Shown here in pieces: positions 31,993 through 40,010 of a stretch of DNA of 64,000 nt. The DNA lies in assembly GCF_001294455.1 (NCBI RefSeq), contig NZ_LIKT01000004.1:62001-126000 (forward strand), written 5' to 3'. Position 1 is the stretch's first letter. Every line of letters begins with the position of its first letter. The notes beneath the pieces were generated by a model. That model was not told the origin of the DNA. It saw nothing but the letters and a program-made list of their open reading frames with translations, and made no database searches. This DNA is from Phaeobacter sp. 11ANDIMAR09. Lineage in GTDB: Bacteria > Pseudomonadota > Alphaproteobacteria > Rhodobacterales > Rhodobacteraceae. A program made the position numbers and the translations under genes.

Positions 31993-33696
31993 ATGACCTT
32001 CCGTGCCCCCCTATCCGAATACGAATTCCTGCTGAGCACCGTGATTGGCTTTGATCAGGTCGCTCAAACCGATCGCTTTAGCGAGGCCAGCAGCGACCTG
32101 GTCGCGGCGATCCTTTCGGAGGCGGGCAAGCTCTGTGATGAGGTTATGGCGCCGCTGAACCGGGGCGGGGATCTGCAGCCTGCGGTTTTGGAAAACGGTG
32201 TGCTGCGGACCTCACCCGGGTTTCCGGAGGCCTGGAAGGCCATTGCGGAAGGCGGCTGGGTCGGGATCAGCGCTTCCCCCGAAAACGGTGGCATGGGGCT
32301 GCCTCAAACTGTGACCGCTGCAGTGAATGAAATGATGGCGGGCGCCTGTCTGGCGCTGCAATTGGCCTCGTTGATGAGCCATGGCGAGATCGAGGCGCTG
32401 GAACACCATGCCAGTGATGCGCTGAAGGAGATGTTCCTGCCCAAGCTGATTTCCGGCGAATGGACCGGAACCATGAACCTGACCGAGCCACAGGCCGGTT
32501 CGGATGTCGGGGCGTTGAGTTCCAAAGCCGTGCCCAATGGTGATGGCACCTATGCGGTGACCGGGCAGAAGATCTATATCACCTGGGGTGACAATGATTT
32601 TGCCGAAAACATCTGTCATCTGGTGCTGGCACGTCTGCCGGATGGTGCGCCGGGAACCAAGGGGATTTCGCTGTTTCTGGTGCCCAAATATCTGCCCAAT
32701 GCGGATGGCAGCCTGGGGGCGGCAAATGATCTGAAAGTGGTGAGCCTGGAGCACAAGCTGGGCCTGCACGGTAGCCCCACCTGCGTGATGCAATATGACG
32801 GCGCCAAGGGCTGGCTTGTGGGCGCGGAACACGGCGGCATGGCGGCGATGTTCACTATGATGAACAATGCGCGTCTGGGCGTTGGCGGCCAGGGCGTCGG
32901 TATCGGCGAGGCGGCCTATCAGCAGGCGCTTGCCTATGCGCTGGAGCGCAAACAGGGCAAGAGCGCCTCGGGGGTGATTGCCGATCACGCTGATGTGCGC
33001 CGCATGCTGATGGAGATGAAGGCCGATACCTATGCCGCGCGCGCCATCATGCTGGCCTGTGCCCATGCCATCGATATGGGCACTGCCACGGATGAGGGGG
33101 ATTGGAAGACCCGCGCGGCCTTCCTCACCCCGATTGCCAAGGCCTTTGGCACTGATACCGGTATTCGGATTGCGGACCTCGGCGTGCAGGTGCATGGCGG
33201 CATGGGCTTTATCGAAGAAACCGGCGCGGCGCAGTTCTTGCGCGATGTGCGGGTGACCTCGATCTACGAGGGCACCAATGGCATTCAGGCCATGGACCTG
33301 GTGGCGCGTAAGATGATGGACGGCGGCGATATGGCCCATCGTATCATCGACGAGATCGAAGCCCAGGCCGAGGGGGCGCGGGCGACCCACCCCAATATGG
33401 GCGAGGCGGTCTGGCAGGCCTGCGAATCTTTGCGCGAAACCACCGAATGGCTGGTGGAGCAGGACAATCTGCAGGATCGCTTTGCCGGGGCAGCACCCTA
33501 CCTGCGCGCCTTTGCCCGGGTTCTGGGCGGGCATTACCACCTTTCGGCGGCCATCGCCGACAAGGGTGGCCCGCGCGAGAAACTGGCGCGCTTCTACATC
33601 AAACGGATGCTACCGGAACACGCGGGCCTGCTGACCCATGTGCAGGAAGGTGCCGCCGGCACTATGGCGCTTACTCTTGACGAAATGGTGGGCTGA
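31993..33696 (+). CDS. Long-form acyl-CoA dehydrogenase
   Basis: 567 residues of the acyl-CoA dehydrogenase superfamily, long AidB/DmdC/FadE-like branch with an extra C-terminal helical domain (after ~460). Flavin/substrate motifs: NLTEPQAGSDVG, GQKIYITWG, and the catalytic Glu in RVTSIYEGTNGIQAMDL. The ATG at 31993 follows AAGAGGA. Electrons go to ETF and on to the ETF-QO encoded at 44450. A role in dimethylsulfoniopropionate breakdown (DmdC) is possible in roseobacters but not proven by sequence. It forms a two-gene operon with the MBL hydrolase. Confidence 0.9.
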   Translation: MTFRAPLSEYEFLLSTVIGFDQVAQTDRFSEASSDLVAAILSEAGKLCDEVMAPLNRGGDLQPAVLENGVLRTSPGFPEAWKAIAEGGWVGISASPENGGMGLPQTVTAAVNEMMAGACLALQLASLMSHGEIEALEHHASDALKEMFLPKLISGEWTGTMNLTEPQAGSDVGALSSKAVPNGDGTYAVTGQKIYITWGDNDFAENICHLVLARLPDGAPGTKGISLFLVPKYLPNADGSLGAANDLKVVSLEHKLGLHGSPTCVMQYDGAKGWLVGAEHGGMAAMFTMMNNARLGVGGQGVGIGEAAYQQALAYALERKQGKSASGVIADHADVRRMLMEMKADTYAARAIMLACAHAIDMGTATDEGDWKTRAAFLTPIAKAFGTDTGIRIADLGVQVHGGMGFIEETGAAQFLRDVRVTSIYEGTNGIQAMDLVARKMMDGGDMAHRIIDEIEAQAEGARATHPNMGEAVWQACESLRETTEWLVEQDNLQDRFAGAAPYLRAFARVLGGHYHLSAAIADKGGPREKLARFYIKRMLPEHAGLLTHVQEGAAGTMALTLDEMVG

Positions 33697-33698
33697 TC

Positions 33699-34745
33699 AT
33701 GGCAAGTGTTCCCGAAGTAGGCCCACGCACCCCCTGGACCGAACCTCCCGCGCTGGGTGAAGCGATAGAGGTCGCCGAGGGTGTCCTCTGGATGCGTCAA
33801 CCGCTGCCGATGAAGCTGGACCACGTCAATATCTATGCTCTGGACGAGGGCGACAGCTGGACCGTGGTCGACACCGGTTTCAATACCCGCAAGAGCCGCG
33901 AAATTTGGGAGGGGCTGATGGCAGGCCCCCTGAAGGGCAAGCCGGTGTCGCGGGTTGTTGGCACCCACCATCACCCCGATCACATCGGCCTTGCGGGCTG
34001 GTTCCAGTCGCAACACGGCGCCGAGCTGGTGACCAGCCGCACCGCCTGGCTGTTTGCCCGGATGCTGACGCTCGATGTGCAGGAGCAATGGCCCGAGGAG
34101 ACGCTGGCCTATTACCGCACTGCGGGGATGGATTCTGAGATCTATGCCAAACGCGTTGCAGACCGGCCCTTCAATTTTGCCGATACAGTCTATCCGATGC
34201 CGCTGGGCTTTACCCGCGTCAAACAGGATGATGTGTTTCGAATGGGCGGGCGCGACTGGGATGTGCATATGGGCAATGGCCATGCGCCCGAACATGTCAC
34301 GCTTTGGAGTCGCGATGACAATCTCGTGATCACCGGCGATCAGGTTCTGGCCTCGATCAGTCCCAATATCGGCGTCTATGCCACCGAACCCATGGCCGAC
34401 CCTTTGGGGGAATGGCTGGAGGCCTGCGAACGTTTGGCGCCCCTGGCGCGCCCGGATCACCTGGCCCTGGGCGGGCATAAGCTGCCCTTTACCCGTCTGC
34501 CGCTGCGGATGCGGCAGCTGATTGACAATCACCACGGCGCGCTGGAGCGGCTGATGGGGCATCTGGATCAACCCCGCAGCGCTGCCGATTGTTTTGCGCC
34601 TCTGTTCAAGCGTAAGATTGGCGAGGGTGAATATGGGCTTGCACTGGTCGAGGCGGTGGCCCATGTCAATCATCTGTACCGCACAGGTCGCGTCAGCCGG
34701 ATCAAAGGCGACAACGGGGCCTGGCTGTATCAGAGCAAAGACTAG
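33699..34745 (+). CDS. MBL-fold metallohydrolase
   Basis: 348 residues. The Zn motif is THHHPDHIG (HxHxDH) at ~88, further ligands are HMGNGHAPEHV (His) at ~190 and the GDQVLASISP Asp. The C terminus has a conserved helix with VAHVNHLYRTGRV. A beta-lactamase-fold hydrolase, likely a thioesterase or glyoxalase II-like enzyme, given its position two bases behind the acyl-CoA dehydrogenase gene. Cytosolic. Confidence 0.9.
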   Translation: MASVPEVGPRTPWTEPPALGEAIEVAEGVLWMRQPLPMKLDHVNIYALDEGDSWTVVDTGFNTRKSREIWEGLMAGPLKGKPVSRVVGTHHHPDHIGLAGWFQSQHGAELVTSRTAWLFARMLTLDVQEQWPEETLAYYRTAGMDSEIYAKRVADRPFNFADTVYPMPLGFTRVKQDDVFRMGGRDWDVHMGNGHAPEHVTLWSRDDNLVITGDQVLASISPNIGVYATEPMADPLGEWLEACERLAPLARPDHLALGGHKLPFTRLPLRMRQLIDNHHGALERLMGHLDQPRSAADCFAPLFKRKIGEGEYGLALVEAVAHVNHLYRTGRVSRIKGDNGAWLYQSKD

Positions 34746-34791
34746 GTGCCGGGGCAGCTCCCGGCCAGAATATGGCGGGGAGTGAGAGACC

Positions 34792-35241
34792 ATGGACAAC
34801 AAGATTTCAACCAGCGCCGAGGCTGTTGAGGCCGCGGCAATGCCCTGTGTGCACGAGGTCCACGCGGACCCCGAGGCCAAAAATGGCCTGACCGAAGTGC
34901 CAGAGCCCCTGCAAAAGACGGATGAGCGAAAGAGCCAGGCGCGCTGGGCCTATGAGCGTCTGATCCTTTACATCCAGAACTTCGAGAAGCAGCTGGATGG
35001 CGAGCACGAGGTTGCCATGGGCTTTGTTGGCGGCGACGCCGGGGTGCTGCGGATCGAGGGCATGGGCTATTACGATCCTGATATCGTGACCTTCTATGGC
35101 ACCGATGGCACGGGTGGAAAGACCCAGCTGGTACAGCATGTGAGCCAGATGAACGTGATGCTGCGCGCTCTGCCAAAACCCCGCCAAGAAGTGCCCGCCA
35201 ATCGTATCGGCTTCCGTCTGGCCAGCGATCTGGAGAGCTGA
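34792..35241 (+). CDS. DUF6173-type protein
   Basis: 149 residues, soluble. A disordered acidic N terminus (~1-45) precedes a compact domain with the conserved stretch HEVAMGFVGGDAGVLRIEGM and DIVTFYGTDGTGGKTQLVQH. This pattern matches a small uncharacterised family common in roseobacters. A conserved RIGFRLASDLES tail closes it. Function unknown. Confidence 0.78.
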   Translation: MDNKISTSAEAVEAAAMPCVHEVHADPEAKNGLTEVPEPLQKTDERKSQARWAYERLILYIQNFEKQLDGEHEVAMGFVGGDAGVLRIEGMGYYDPDIVTFYGTDGTGGKTQLVQHVSQMNVMLRALPKPRQEVPANRIGFRLASDLES

Positions 35242-35499
35242 TTTCTCTTCAGGCTCGTTGATGCCCCTCGGCTGGTCCTGGCCGGGGGCGGGGCAGGCAG
35301 GATTTGATTCGGCACAAAGCCAGATATGCCAACCAGATCCTACGGGCAGGGGCTGTTGCGCCTGCCGGGCGCAGGGCAAAAGGGGCGGCGGATTGGTCGC
35401 AGCTCCGGGTTTTTGCCCCCCTGCGCGCCAATGACGTGGTGACAGGCAATTTGAAATCCAGTATTCAGCAAAAAACATTCGCGAATAGAAAGATCCGTC
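35242..35499 (+). other. Intergenic region before the oxidase subunit IV gene
   Basis: 258 bp with no gene. It contains an imperfect long hairpin (GGGCGCAGGGCAAAA near 35368-35382 against TTTTTGCCCCCCTGCGC near 35410-35426) and a palindrome TTCGCGAA at 35479-35486 just upstream of the start. It probably holds the terminator of the preceding gene and the promoter for ctaG-like subunit IV; no clear -35/-10 is visible. Confidence 0.4.
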
Positions 35500-35634
35500 A
35501 TGGCTGAACATAAACACGGCACCATGGACTGCAAAGTTCAAGAAGACACCTATGCAGGTTTCATCACCTTCACCACGCGTTTCACCATCTTCCTGGTGGT
35601 CCTGGCGCTGTTCCTCGCCGTATTTGCGACCTGA
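35500..35634 (+). CDS. aa3-type cytochrome c oxidase subunit IV
   Basis: A 44-residue protein: a His-rich polar N terminus (MAEHKHGTMD), then a single transmembrane helix (FTIFLVVLALFLAVFAT). This is the short subunit IV (COX4_pro_2 type) of alphaproteobacterial aa3 oxidase, as in Rhodobacter sphaeroides and Paracoccus. The main oxidase genes are not here. It is followed ten bases later by a lipoprotein gene that probably shares the transcript. It is too short for routine ORF finding but unmistakable in sequence. Confidence 0.87.
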   Translation: MAEHKHGTMDCKVQEDTYAGFITFTTRFTIFLVVLALFLAVFAT

Positions 35635-35644
35635 TTCCTTGCCC

Positions 35645-36316
35645 ATGACATTTGGTAAAGCGTTTGGACGCCGGACGCCGGGCCGCATTGCTCTGCGTGC
35701 GGCTCTTTTTGCGAGCTGTATTGCGCTGGCGGGCTGTGCGGCCCAGAAGAAGCCTAATGCCGATGCGCCGACTCTTGCGGCGGCGCGATACGTGCACAGT
35801 GGGCCTCCGGCGCTAACGCTCTTTACCATGGTCAACAACCGGACCGGATCTGGCGGCCATACATCGCTGATGATCAACGCCTCTGAGCGGATCATTTTTG
35901 ATCCAGCGGGCTCTTTTTATGCCGATGTTGTGCCGGAACGGAATGACGTGCTGTTTGGCATCACCCCCGGCGTGGTGCTGGCCTATCGCGGTGCACATGC
36001 CCGCAGCACCCATCATGTGGTGATGCAGCGGCTCGAAGTGACCCCTGCTCAGGCACAGCGCGCCTATGAGCTGGCGATCTCAAATGGACGGGTGCCAGGG
36101 GCCTATTGCGCCAATTCGACCTCCTCGATCCTGAAACAAATTCCGGGGCTGGAGGGGGTTCAGACCACCTTTTATCCGGTGAAACTGTCCGAGCAATTCG
36201 CCGCGCTGCCGGGTGTTGTCACCACAAAATACTTTGAGGATGACGATGCGGATCTGCAAAAAGCCCTGGCAGAGGGCAATGTTGTCCTGAATTACGAGAC
36301 CACGCAGAGCGAGTAA
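35645..36316 (+). CDS. Lipoprotein with permuted papain-like fold
   Basis: 223 residues. The lipobox ALAGC (~residue 29) follows a basic and hydrophobic signal, so it is a periplasmic membrane-anchored lipoprotein. The mature part has GSGGHTSLMI early and YCANSTSSILKQIPG late, i.e. a His before a Cys, the order seen in circularly permuted NlpC/P60 (YiiX/LRAT-type) enzymes. A cell-wall or lipid hydrolase activity is inferred, not shown. It starts ten bases after the oxidase subunit IV gene. A strong terminator follows. Confidence 0.72.
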   Translation: MTFGKAFGRRTPGRIALRAALFASCIALAGCAAQKKPNADAPTLAAARYVHSGPPALTLFTMVNNRTGSGGHTSLMINASERIIFDPAGSFYADVVPERNDVLFGITPGVVLAYRGAHARSTHHVVMQRLEVTPAQAQRAYELAISNGRVPGAYCANSTSSILKQIPGLEGVQTTFYPVKLSEQFAALPGVVTTKYFEDDDADLQKALAEGNVVLNYETTQSE

Positions 36317-36345
36317 CGCTCGTAGGGGGCGACCAAAGATTGGAG

Positions 36346-36383
36346 CGGCTGAGCCTGGGAAACCGGCTCAGCCGTTTTGTTTT
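36346..36383 (+). terminator. Intrinsic terminator
   Basis: CGGCTGAGCC (36346-36355) pairs perfectly with GGCTCAGCCG (36365-36374), nine-base loop, followed by TTTTGTTTT. Ends the oxidase subunit IV-lipoprotein transcript. Confidence 0.92.
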
Positions 36384-36387
36384 CTGC

Positions 36388-36717
36388 TTAGCCGAGCAAG
36401 AACAGCAGCAAAAACCCACTAACACCGCTGAGCAGCGCCCAGAGCACATTGCGGGTGAGGTAGCCCACAGCAAAGGTCAGCGCCGCCACGGCCAGATGCG
36501 GCAGGCTGGTCTCTCCGCCTGTCGGGGAGGGCCAGACAACCAGGGGCGTAACCAATGCGGGCAGAATGGCCACCGCCGTGTAGCGCAGATGCCGCATCAG
36601 CCAGTCCGGCATCTGACGGCCGCCCATAAATCCGATAAAGGCAAAGCGCAGCGCGAAGCTGCCCACGGCCATGCCAATGATCACAATCCAGAGGCTGGTT
36701 TGGTCAAATGTGCTCAT
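36388..36717 (-). CDS. azlD: AzlD-type branched-chain amino-acid exporter subunit
   Basis: 109 residues with four hydrophobic helices. It starts MSTFDQTSLWIVIIGMAV and contains GFMGGRQMPDWLMRHLRYTA, a hallmark of the AzlD small subunit. It works with AzlC, encoded immediately upstream with a 4-bp overlap, as a bipartite exporter of branched-chain amino acids. The strand and coupling fit the usual azlCD operon. Confidence 0.9.
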   Translation of the reverse strand: MSTFDQTSLWIVIIGMAVGSFALRFAFIGFMGGRQMPDWLMRHLRYTAVAILPALVTPLVVWPSPTGGETSLPHLAVAALTFAVGYLTRNVLWALLSGVSGFLLLFLLG

Positions 36718-37454
36718 GGCGCAGTCTCCTGCTTGGCTTTGCTGCGGGCGGCGGCCTGTTCAAGCCAGAGTTCAGTCTGCGCACCCGCCATCATGCCGGC
36801 CAGACCGGCGACGATCAGACCCAGATTATGCGGCATCAGCGTGGCGGGCAAAGAGGCGACAATGGCCACAAAACAGGCAACCATATGGGCAGGCGTGCGC
36901 AGCATCGGCCCGATCATCGCCAGAAAAGCCAGCGGCAGGACAAAGTCCAACCCCCAGCTTGCCGGGATCTGAGCGCCAACCCAGGCCCCGACCACGGTGG
37001 CGGCCATCCAACTGGGCGCAATCACCGAGGTGGTGCCAAAGAAATAAGCCATGCGCTGGGGCAAGCTCATCTCAGGTTCGTCTTCGAACTTTACGATCGA
37101 CAGGGCATAGGATTGATCCACGGTCAGATAGGCCGCAATGGCGCGCTGCCACATCGGCGCTGCGCCAAGGTAGGGCGTCAAAGACGCAGAATACATTCCC
37201 ATGCGCAGGTTCACCGCCAGCGCCGAGGTGAGCACGATCAGCAGAGGCGTGTTCTCTTGCAGCAGTTGTAGGGCGGTGAACTGGGCCGCGCCGGCGAAGA
37301 CTGCGAGGGAAAAAGCCAGAGCCTCAAGGACATTTAGTCCCGCTTCGGCGGATAAGACGCCAAAAAGCAGGCCAAAAGGACTGGCCACTAGCAGAAAGGG
37401 CAGGCTATCGACCAGTCCTTTCAAAAACAGGGATTTCGGTGTGGTGCTTGCCAT
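36714..37454 (-). CDS. azlC: AzlC-type branched-chain amino-acid exporter
   Basis: 246 residues, about seven transmembrane helices, with the family opening FLKGLVDSLPFLLVASPFG and GAAQFTALQLL. Substrate specificity within the AzlC family is not resolved. A 4-bp overlap couples it to azlD. It diverges from fdhD with 85 bp between starts, a region containing CTGCC/GGCAG arms and AT-rich DNA that probably carries both promoters. Confidence 0.9.
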   Translation of the reverse strand: MASTTPKSLFLKGLVDSLPFLLVASPFGLLFGVLSAEAGLNVLEALAFSLAVFAGAAQFTALQLLQENTPLLIVLTSALAVNLRMGMYSASLTPYLGAAPMWQRAIAAYLTVDQSYALSIVKFEDEPEMSLPQRMAYFFGTTSVIAPSWMAATVVGAWVGAQIPASWGLDFVLPLAFLAMIGPMLRTPAHMVACFVAIVASLPATLMPHNLGLIVAGLAGMMAGAQTELWLEQAAARSKAKQETAP

Positions 37455-37539
37455 GCGTGCGTCCTAGATTGACTGCCGAATAGCTAGGCAGCTTACAGAG
37501 GTTTTGCAATTGGTAATAAAATCTGACCTCACAGAAATC

Positions 37540-38403
37540 ATGGCCGACTATCTGATTGCGCCTGACCCCAGCCGCGCAGGGCTCACCCGTCCGGTGCAGG
37601 GCCGAGATGAACACGGCAGGCTTGTGGATCTGTCGGTGGTCGAGGAACGCCCGCTGACCATCTATCTGAACCGGCAGGAAATTGTCACCGCCATGACCAT
37701 TGGCGACTACCCCGAATATCTGGCGCTGGGCTTTCTGCGCAATCAGGGCATGTTGCTGCCCGATGACGTGGTTACGCGGGTGGATTTTGATGAAGAGCTG
37801 GAAACCGTGGTGGTGCGCACCGCAGTGGAGACCAGCCATGAGGAAAAGCTGCAGAAAAAGACCCGCACCTCTGGCTGCGCCGTAGGCACGGTCTTTGGCG
37901 ATATGATGGAGGGGCTGGAGAATGTGCAGCTGCCCGCCACCCCGGTCAAAACCTCCTGGCTCTATGCGCTGGCGCATAAGATCAACCGCACCCCCTCGCT
38001 CTACCTTGAGGCCGGCGCGATCCATGGCACGGTGCTGTGCCACCACGATCGCCCGCTGGTCTATATGGAGGACGTGGGCCGCCACAACGCGGTGGACAAG
38101 ATCGCCGGCTGGATGCTCTCAGAAGGCGTCTCGGCCTCGGACAAGATCCTCTATACCACGGGGCGGATGACCTCGGAAATGGTGATCAAAACCGCGATGA
38201 TGGGGATTCCGGTGCTGGCCTCGCGCTCGGGCTTTACCGCCTGGGGTGTTGAGATCGCGCAGCAGGTCGGCCTCACCCTGATTGGGCGCATGAAGGGGCA
38301 GCGGTTTACCTGCTTGTCCGGCGATGAACGGTTGGAGCGCGATATGGATCCCAAATCGGTGCCGCAGGAGGGCAAGAAGCATAAGCGGAAGGGGGAGAGA
38401 TGA
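37540..38403 (+). CDS. fdhD: Formate dehydrogenase accessory sulfurtransferase FdhD
   Basis: 287 residues. FdhD moves sulfur from IscS to the bis-molybdopterin guanine dinucleotide cofactor of formate dehydrogenase. The region RTSGCAVGT holds one Cys at ~108; the second Cys of the classical CxxC is a Gly. MEDVGRHNAVDKI and LYTTGRMTSEMVIK are strongly conserved. A TTG at 37504 would add 12 residues; I chose the ATG at 37540. Its stop overlaps the next ATG (ATGA), and it heads the operon fdhD - unknown - mobA - mobB - moeA. Confidence 0.93.
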   Translation: MADYLIAPDPSRAGLTRPVQGRDEHGRLVDLSVVEERPLTIYLNRQEIVTAMTIGDYPEYLALGFLRNQGMLLPDDVVTRVDFDEELETVVVRTAVETSHEEKLQKKTRTSGCAVGTVFGDMMEGLENVQLPATPVKTSWLYALAHKINRTPSLYLEAGAIHGTVLCHHDRPLVYMEDVGRHNAVDKIAGWMLSEGVSASDKILYTTGRMTSEMVIKTAMMGIPVLASRSGFTAWGVEIAQQVGLTLIGRMKGQRFTCLSGDERLERDMDPKSVPQEGKKHKRKGER

Positions 38404-38870
38404 TTGACATCTTGAGTGAGATTTATCTTTTCTTGGAAAGCCATATTGATGAATCGCTGATGTCTTTCGTGTTTGTAGCCGGTTTTGGTTATGGGCTTTG
38501 GTATGGACCCGAGGACAAGAGAATTGTGGACGCTGCCATTGGAACCTATCCAAAGACTCAGAGAGAGGCCGTGGAATGGGTTCCACTGCATGCGCTAGAG
38601 TGGTCGGCTAGCTCATCTGCGGACAAGGCAGCACATCGCCTTGCGGGCCGTCGCTTCTTTTTATGGGGGTTGCCCAAATTGGGGGGAATGCAAAAAACCA
38701 CCAGGTCTGCGGCTCGGCGTATTCGAATGAACCTATGGGTTACGCTCCTTGCTGTGGCTCTCTTGGGTCTGAAAACTACAGTTTGGGTCTTGCCCATATC
38801 GCTCTGCATTCTGTTGTTCGTCGTCTTCAAAACGCCACCTTGGCCAAAGCAAGAGGGCTACATTCTATGA
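38400..38870 (+). CDS. Membrane protein of unknown function inside the molybdenum operon
   Basis: 156 residues. An N-terminal hydrophobic stretch (~18-34), a soluble middle (YPKTQREAVEWVPLHALEW) and one or two C-terminal helices (~110-145: LWVTLLAVALLGLKTTVWVL, ISLCILLFVVF). No known domain recognised. Its start overlaps the fdhD stop and its stop overlaps the mobA start, both as ATGA, so it is tightly coupled with both. Base and codon use is more AT-rich than its neighbours. Whether it takes part in cofactor delivery is an open inference. Confidence 0.65.
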   Translation: MIDILSEIYLFLESHIDESLMSFVFVAGFGYGLWYGPEDKRIVDAAIGTYPKTQREAVEWVPLHALEWSASSSADKAAHRLAGRRFFLWGLPKLGGMQKTTRSAARRIRMNLWVTLLAVALLGLKTTVWVLPISLCILLFVVFKTPPWPKQEGYIL

Positions 38871-39502
38871 CCAAACCGCTCGGTGTAATTCTTGCAGGAG
38901 GTCTCGCCACCCGCATGGGCGGTGGCGACAAGGGGCTGTTACAGATCGGCGGCCAGAGCCTGCTGACCCGTGTCCGCGACCGGCTGGCGCCGCAAGTCGC
39001 AGGCCTGGCGCTCAACGCCAATGGCGATGCTGCGCGGTTCTCTGATCTGGGCTTGCCAGTGGTCGCCGACACAATCGAAGGCTTTGCCGGACCGCTTGCG
39101 GGCGTGCTGGCTGGGCTCGATTGGGCCGCCGAGCAGGGCGCAGAGGCAATCGTCACTGCCGCTGCGGATACGCCTTTCTTTCCGCAGGACTTGGTGGCGC
39201 GACTGGGTGCCGCCTCTGCAGGGCAGGAACATCCGCTGGTTCTGGCCACCACACCGCGCACCGGCGAAGAGTTGAAATCCGGCGGCCGCAGCAAGGTCAA
39301 TCGCCATCCCACCTTTGGCCTCTGGCCGGTTGCCCTGCGGGATGATCTGCGCGTGGCCCTGAAGGGGGGGCTGCGTAAGGTGGTGCTCTGGACCGATCAG
39401 CACGGCGGGTGCGAAGCCCTGTTCGAGGCCACCCCCTTTGATCCCTTCTTCAACGTCAACACGCCCGCAGATCTGCGCCGGGCAGAGGAGCTGCTCAGAT
39501 GA
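38867..39502 (+). CDS. mobA: Molybdenum cofactor guanylyltransferase MobA
   Basis: 211 residues; transfers GMP to molybdenum-molybdopterin to form the guanine dinucleotide cofactor. Nucleotidyltransferase motif LAGGLATRMGGGDKGLL at the N terminus, then TAAADTPFFP (metal/nucleotide) and a terminal FFNVNTPADLRRAEELL. Coupled by ATGA to the unknown gene before it and to mobB after it. Confidence 0.95.
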   Translation: MTKPLGVILAGGLATRMGGGDKGLLQIGGQSLLTRVRDRLAPQVAGLALNANGDAARFSDLGLPVVADTIEGFAGPLAGVLAGLDWAAEQGAEAIVTAAADTPFFPQDLVARLGAASAGQEHPLVLATTPRTGEELKSGGRSKVNRHPTFGLWPVALRDDLRVALKGGLRKVVLWTDQHGGCEALFEATPFDPFFNVNTPADLRRAEELLR

Positions 39503-39990
39503 AAATCTACGGTGTCACCGGCTGGAAGAATTGCGGCAAGACCGGGCTGATGGAACGTTTGGTCTCCGAGTTCACCGAACGTGGCCTGACGGTCTCAACC
39601 ATCAAACATGCGCATCACAGCACCGATGTGGACCAGCCCGGTACCGACAGTCACCGACACCGCATGGCCGGGGCCTCGGAGGTGGTGCTGGCCTCGACCT
39701 ATCGCATTGCCATCATGCAGGAGCTGCGCGGGGCCCAAGAGCCGCCGCTGGCAGCGCTGCTGGCGCGGCTGTCACCGGTGGATCTGGTGCTGGTCGAGGG
39801 ATATAAACGCGAGGCTCACCCCAAGATCGAGGCTCACCGCGCTGTTGCCGGCCAGCCCTTGATCGCACCGCAGGATTCCAGCATTCGCGCCCTGGCCAGT
39901 GACGTGCCGCTGAACTGCGAACAGCAGGTTTTTGATCTGGACGACACCACAGCGATTGCGGATTTTATCGCCGCAGAGCTGACGCTTTAG
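39499..39990 (+). CDS. mobB: Molybdopterin-guanine dinucleotide biosynthesis protein B
   Basis: 163 residues. Walker A GWKNCGKTGL at the N terminus, KHAHHSTDVDQPGTDSHRHR and LVEGYKREAHPKIE mark the GTP-binding MobB that assists MobA. Overlaps mobA by 4 bp and is followed by moeA after 20 bp. Confidence 0.95.
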   Translation: MKIYGVTGWKNCGKTGLMERLVSEFTERGLTVSTIKHAHHSTDVDQPGTDSHRHRMAGASEVVLASTYRIAIMQELRGAQEPPLAALLARLSPVDLVLVEGYKREAHPKIEAHRAVAGQPLIAPQDSSIRALASDVPLNCEQQVFDLDDTTAIADFIAAELTL

Positions 39991-40010
39991 CTCCTTTTTG
40001 TAAAGGCAGG

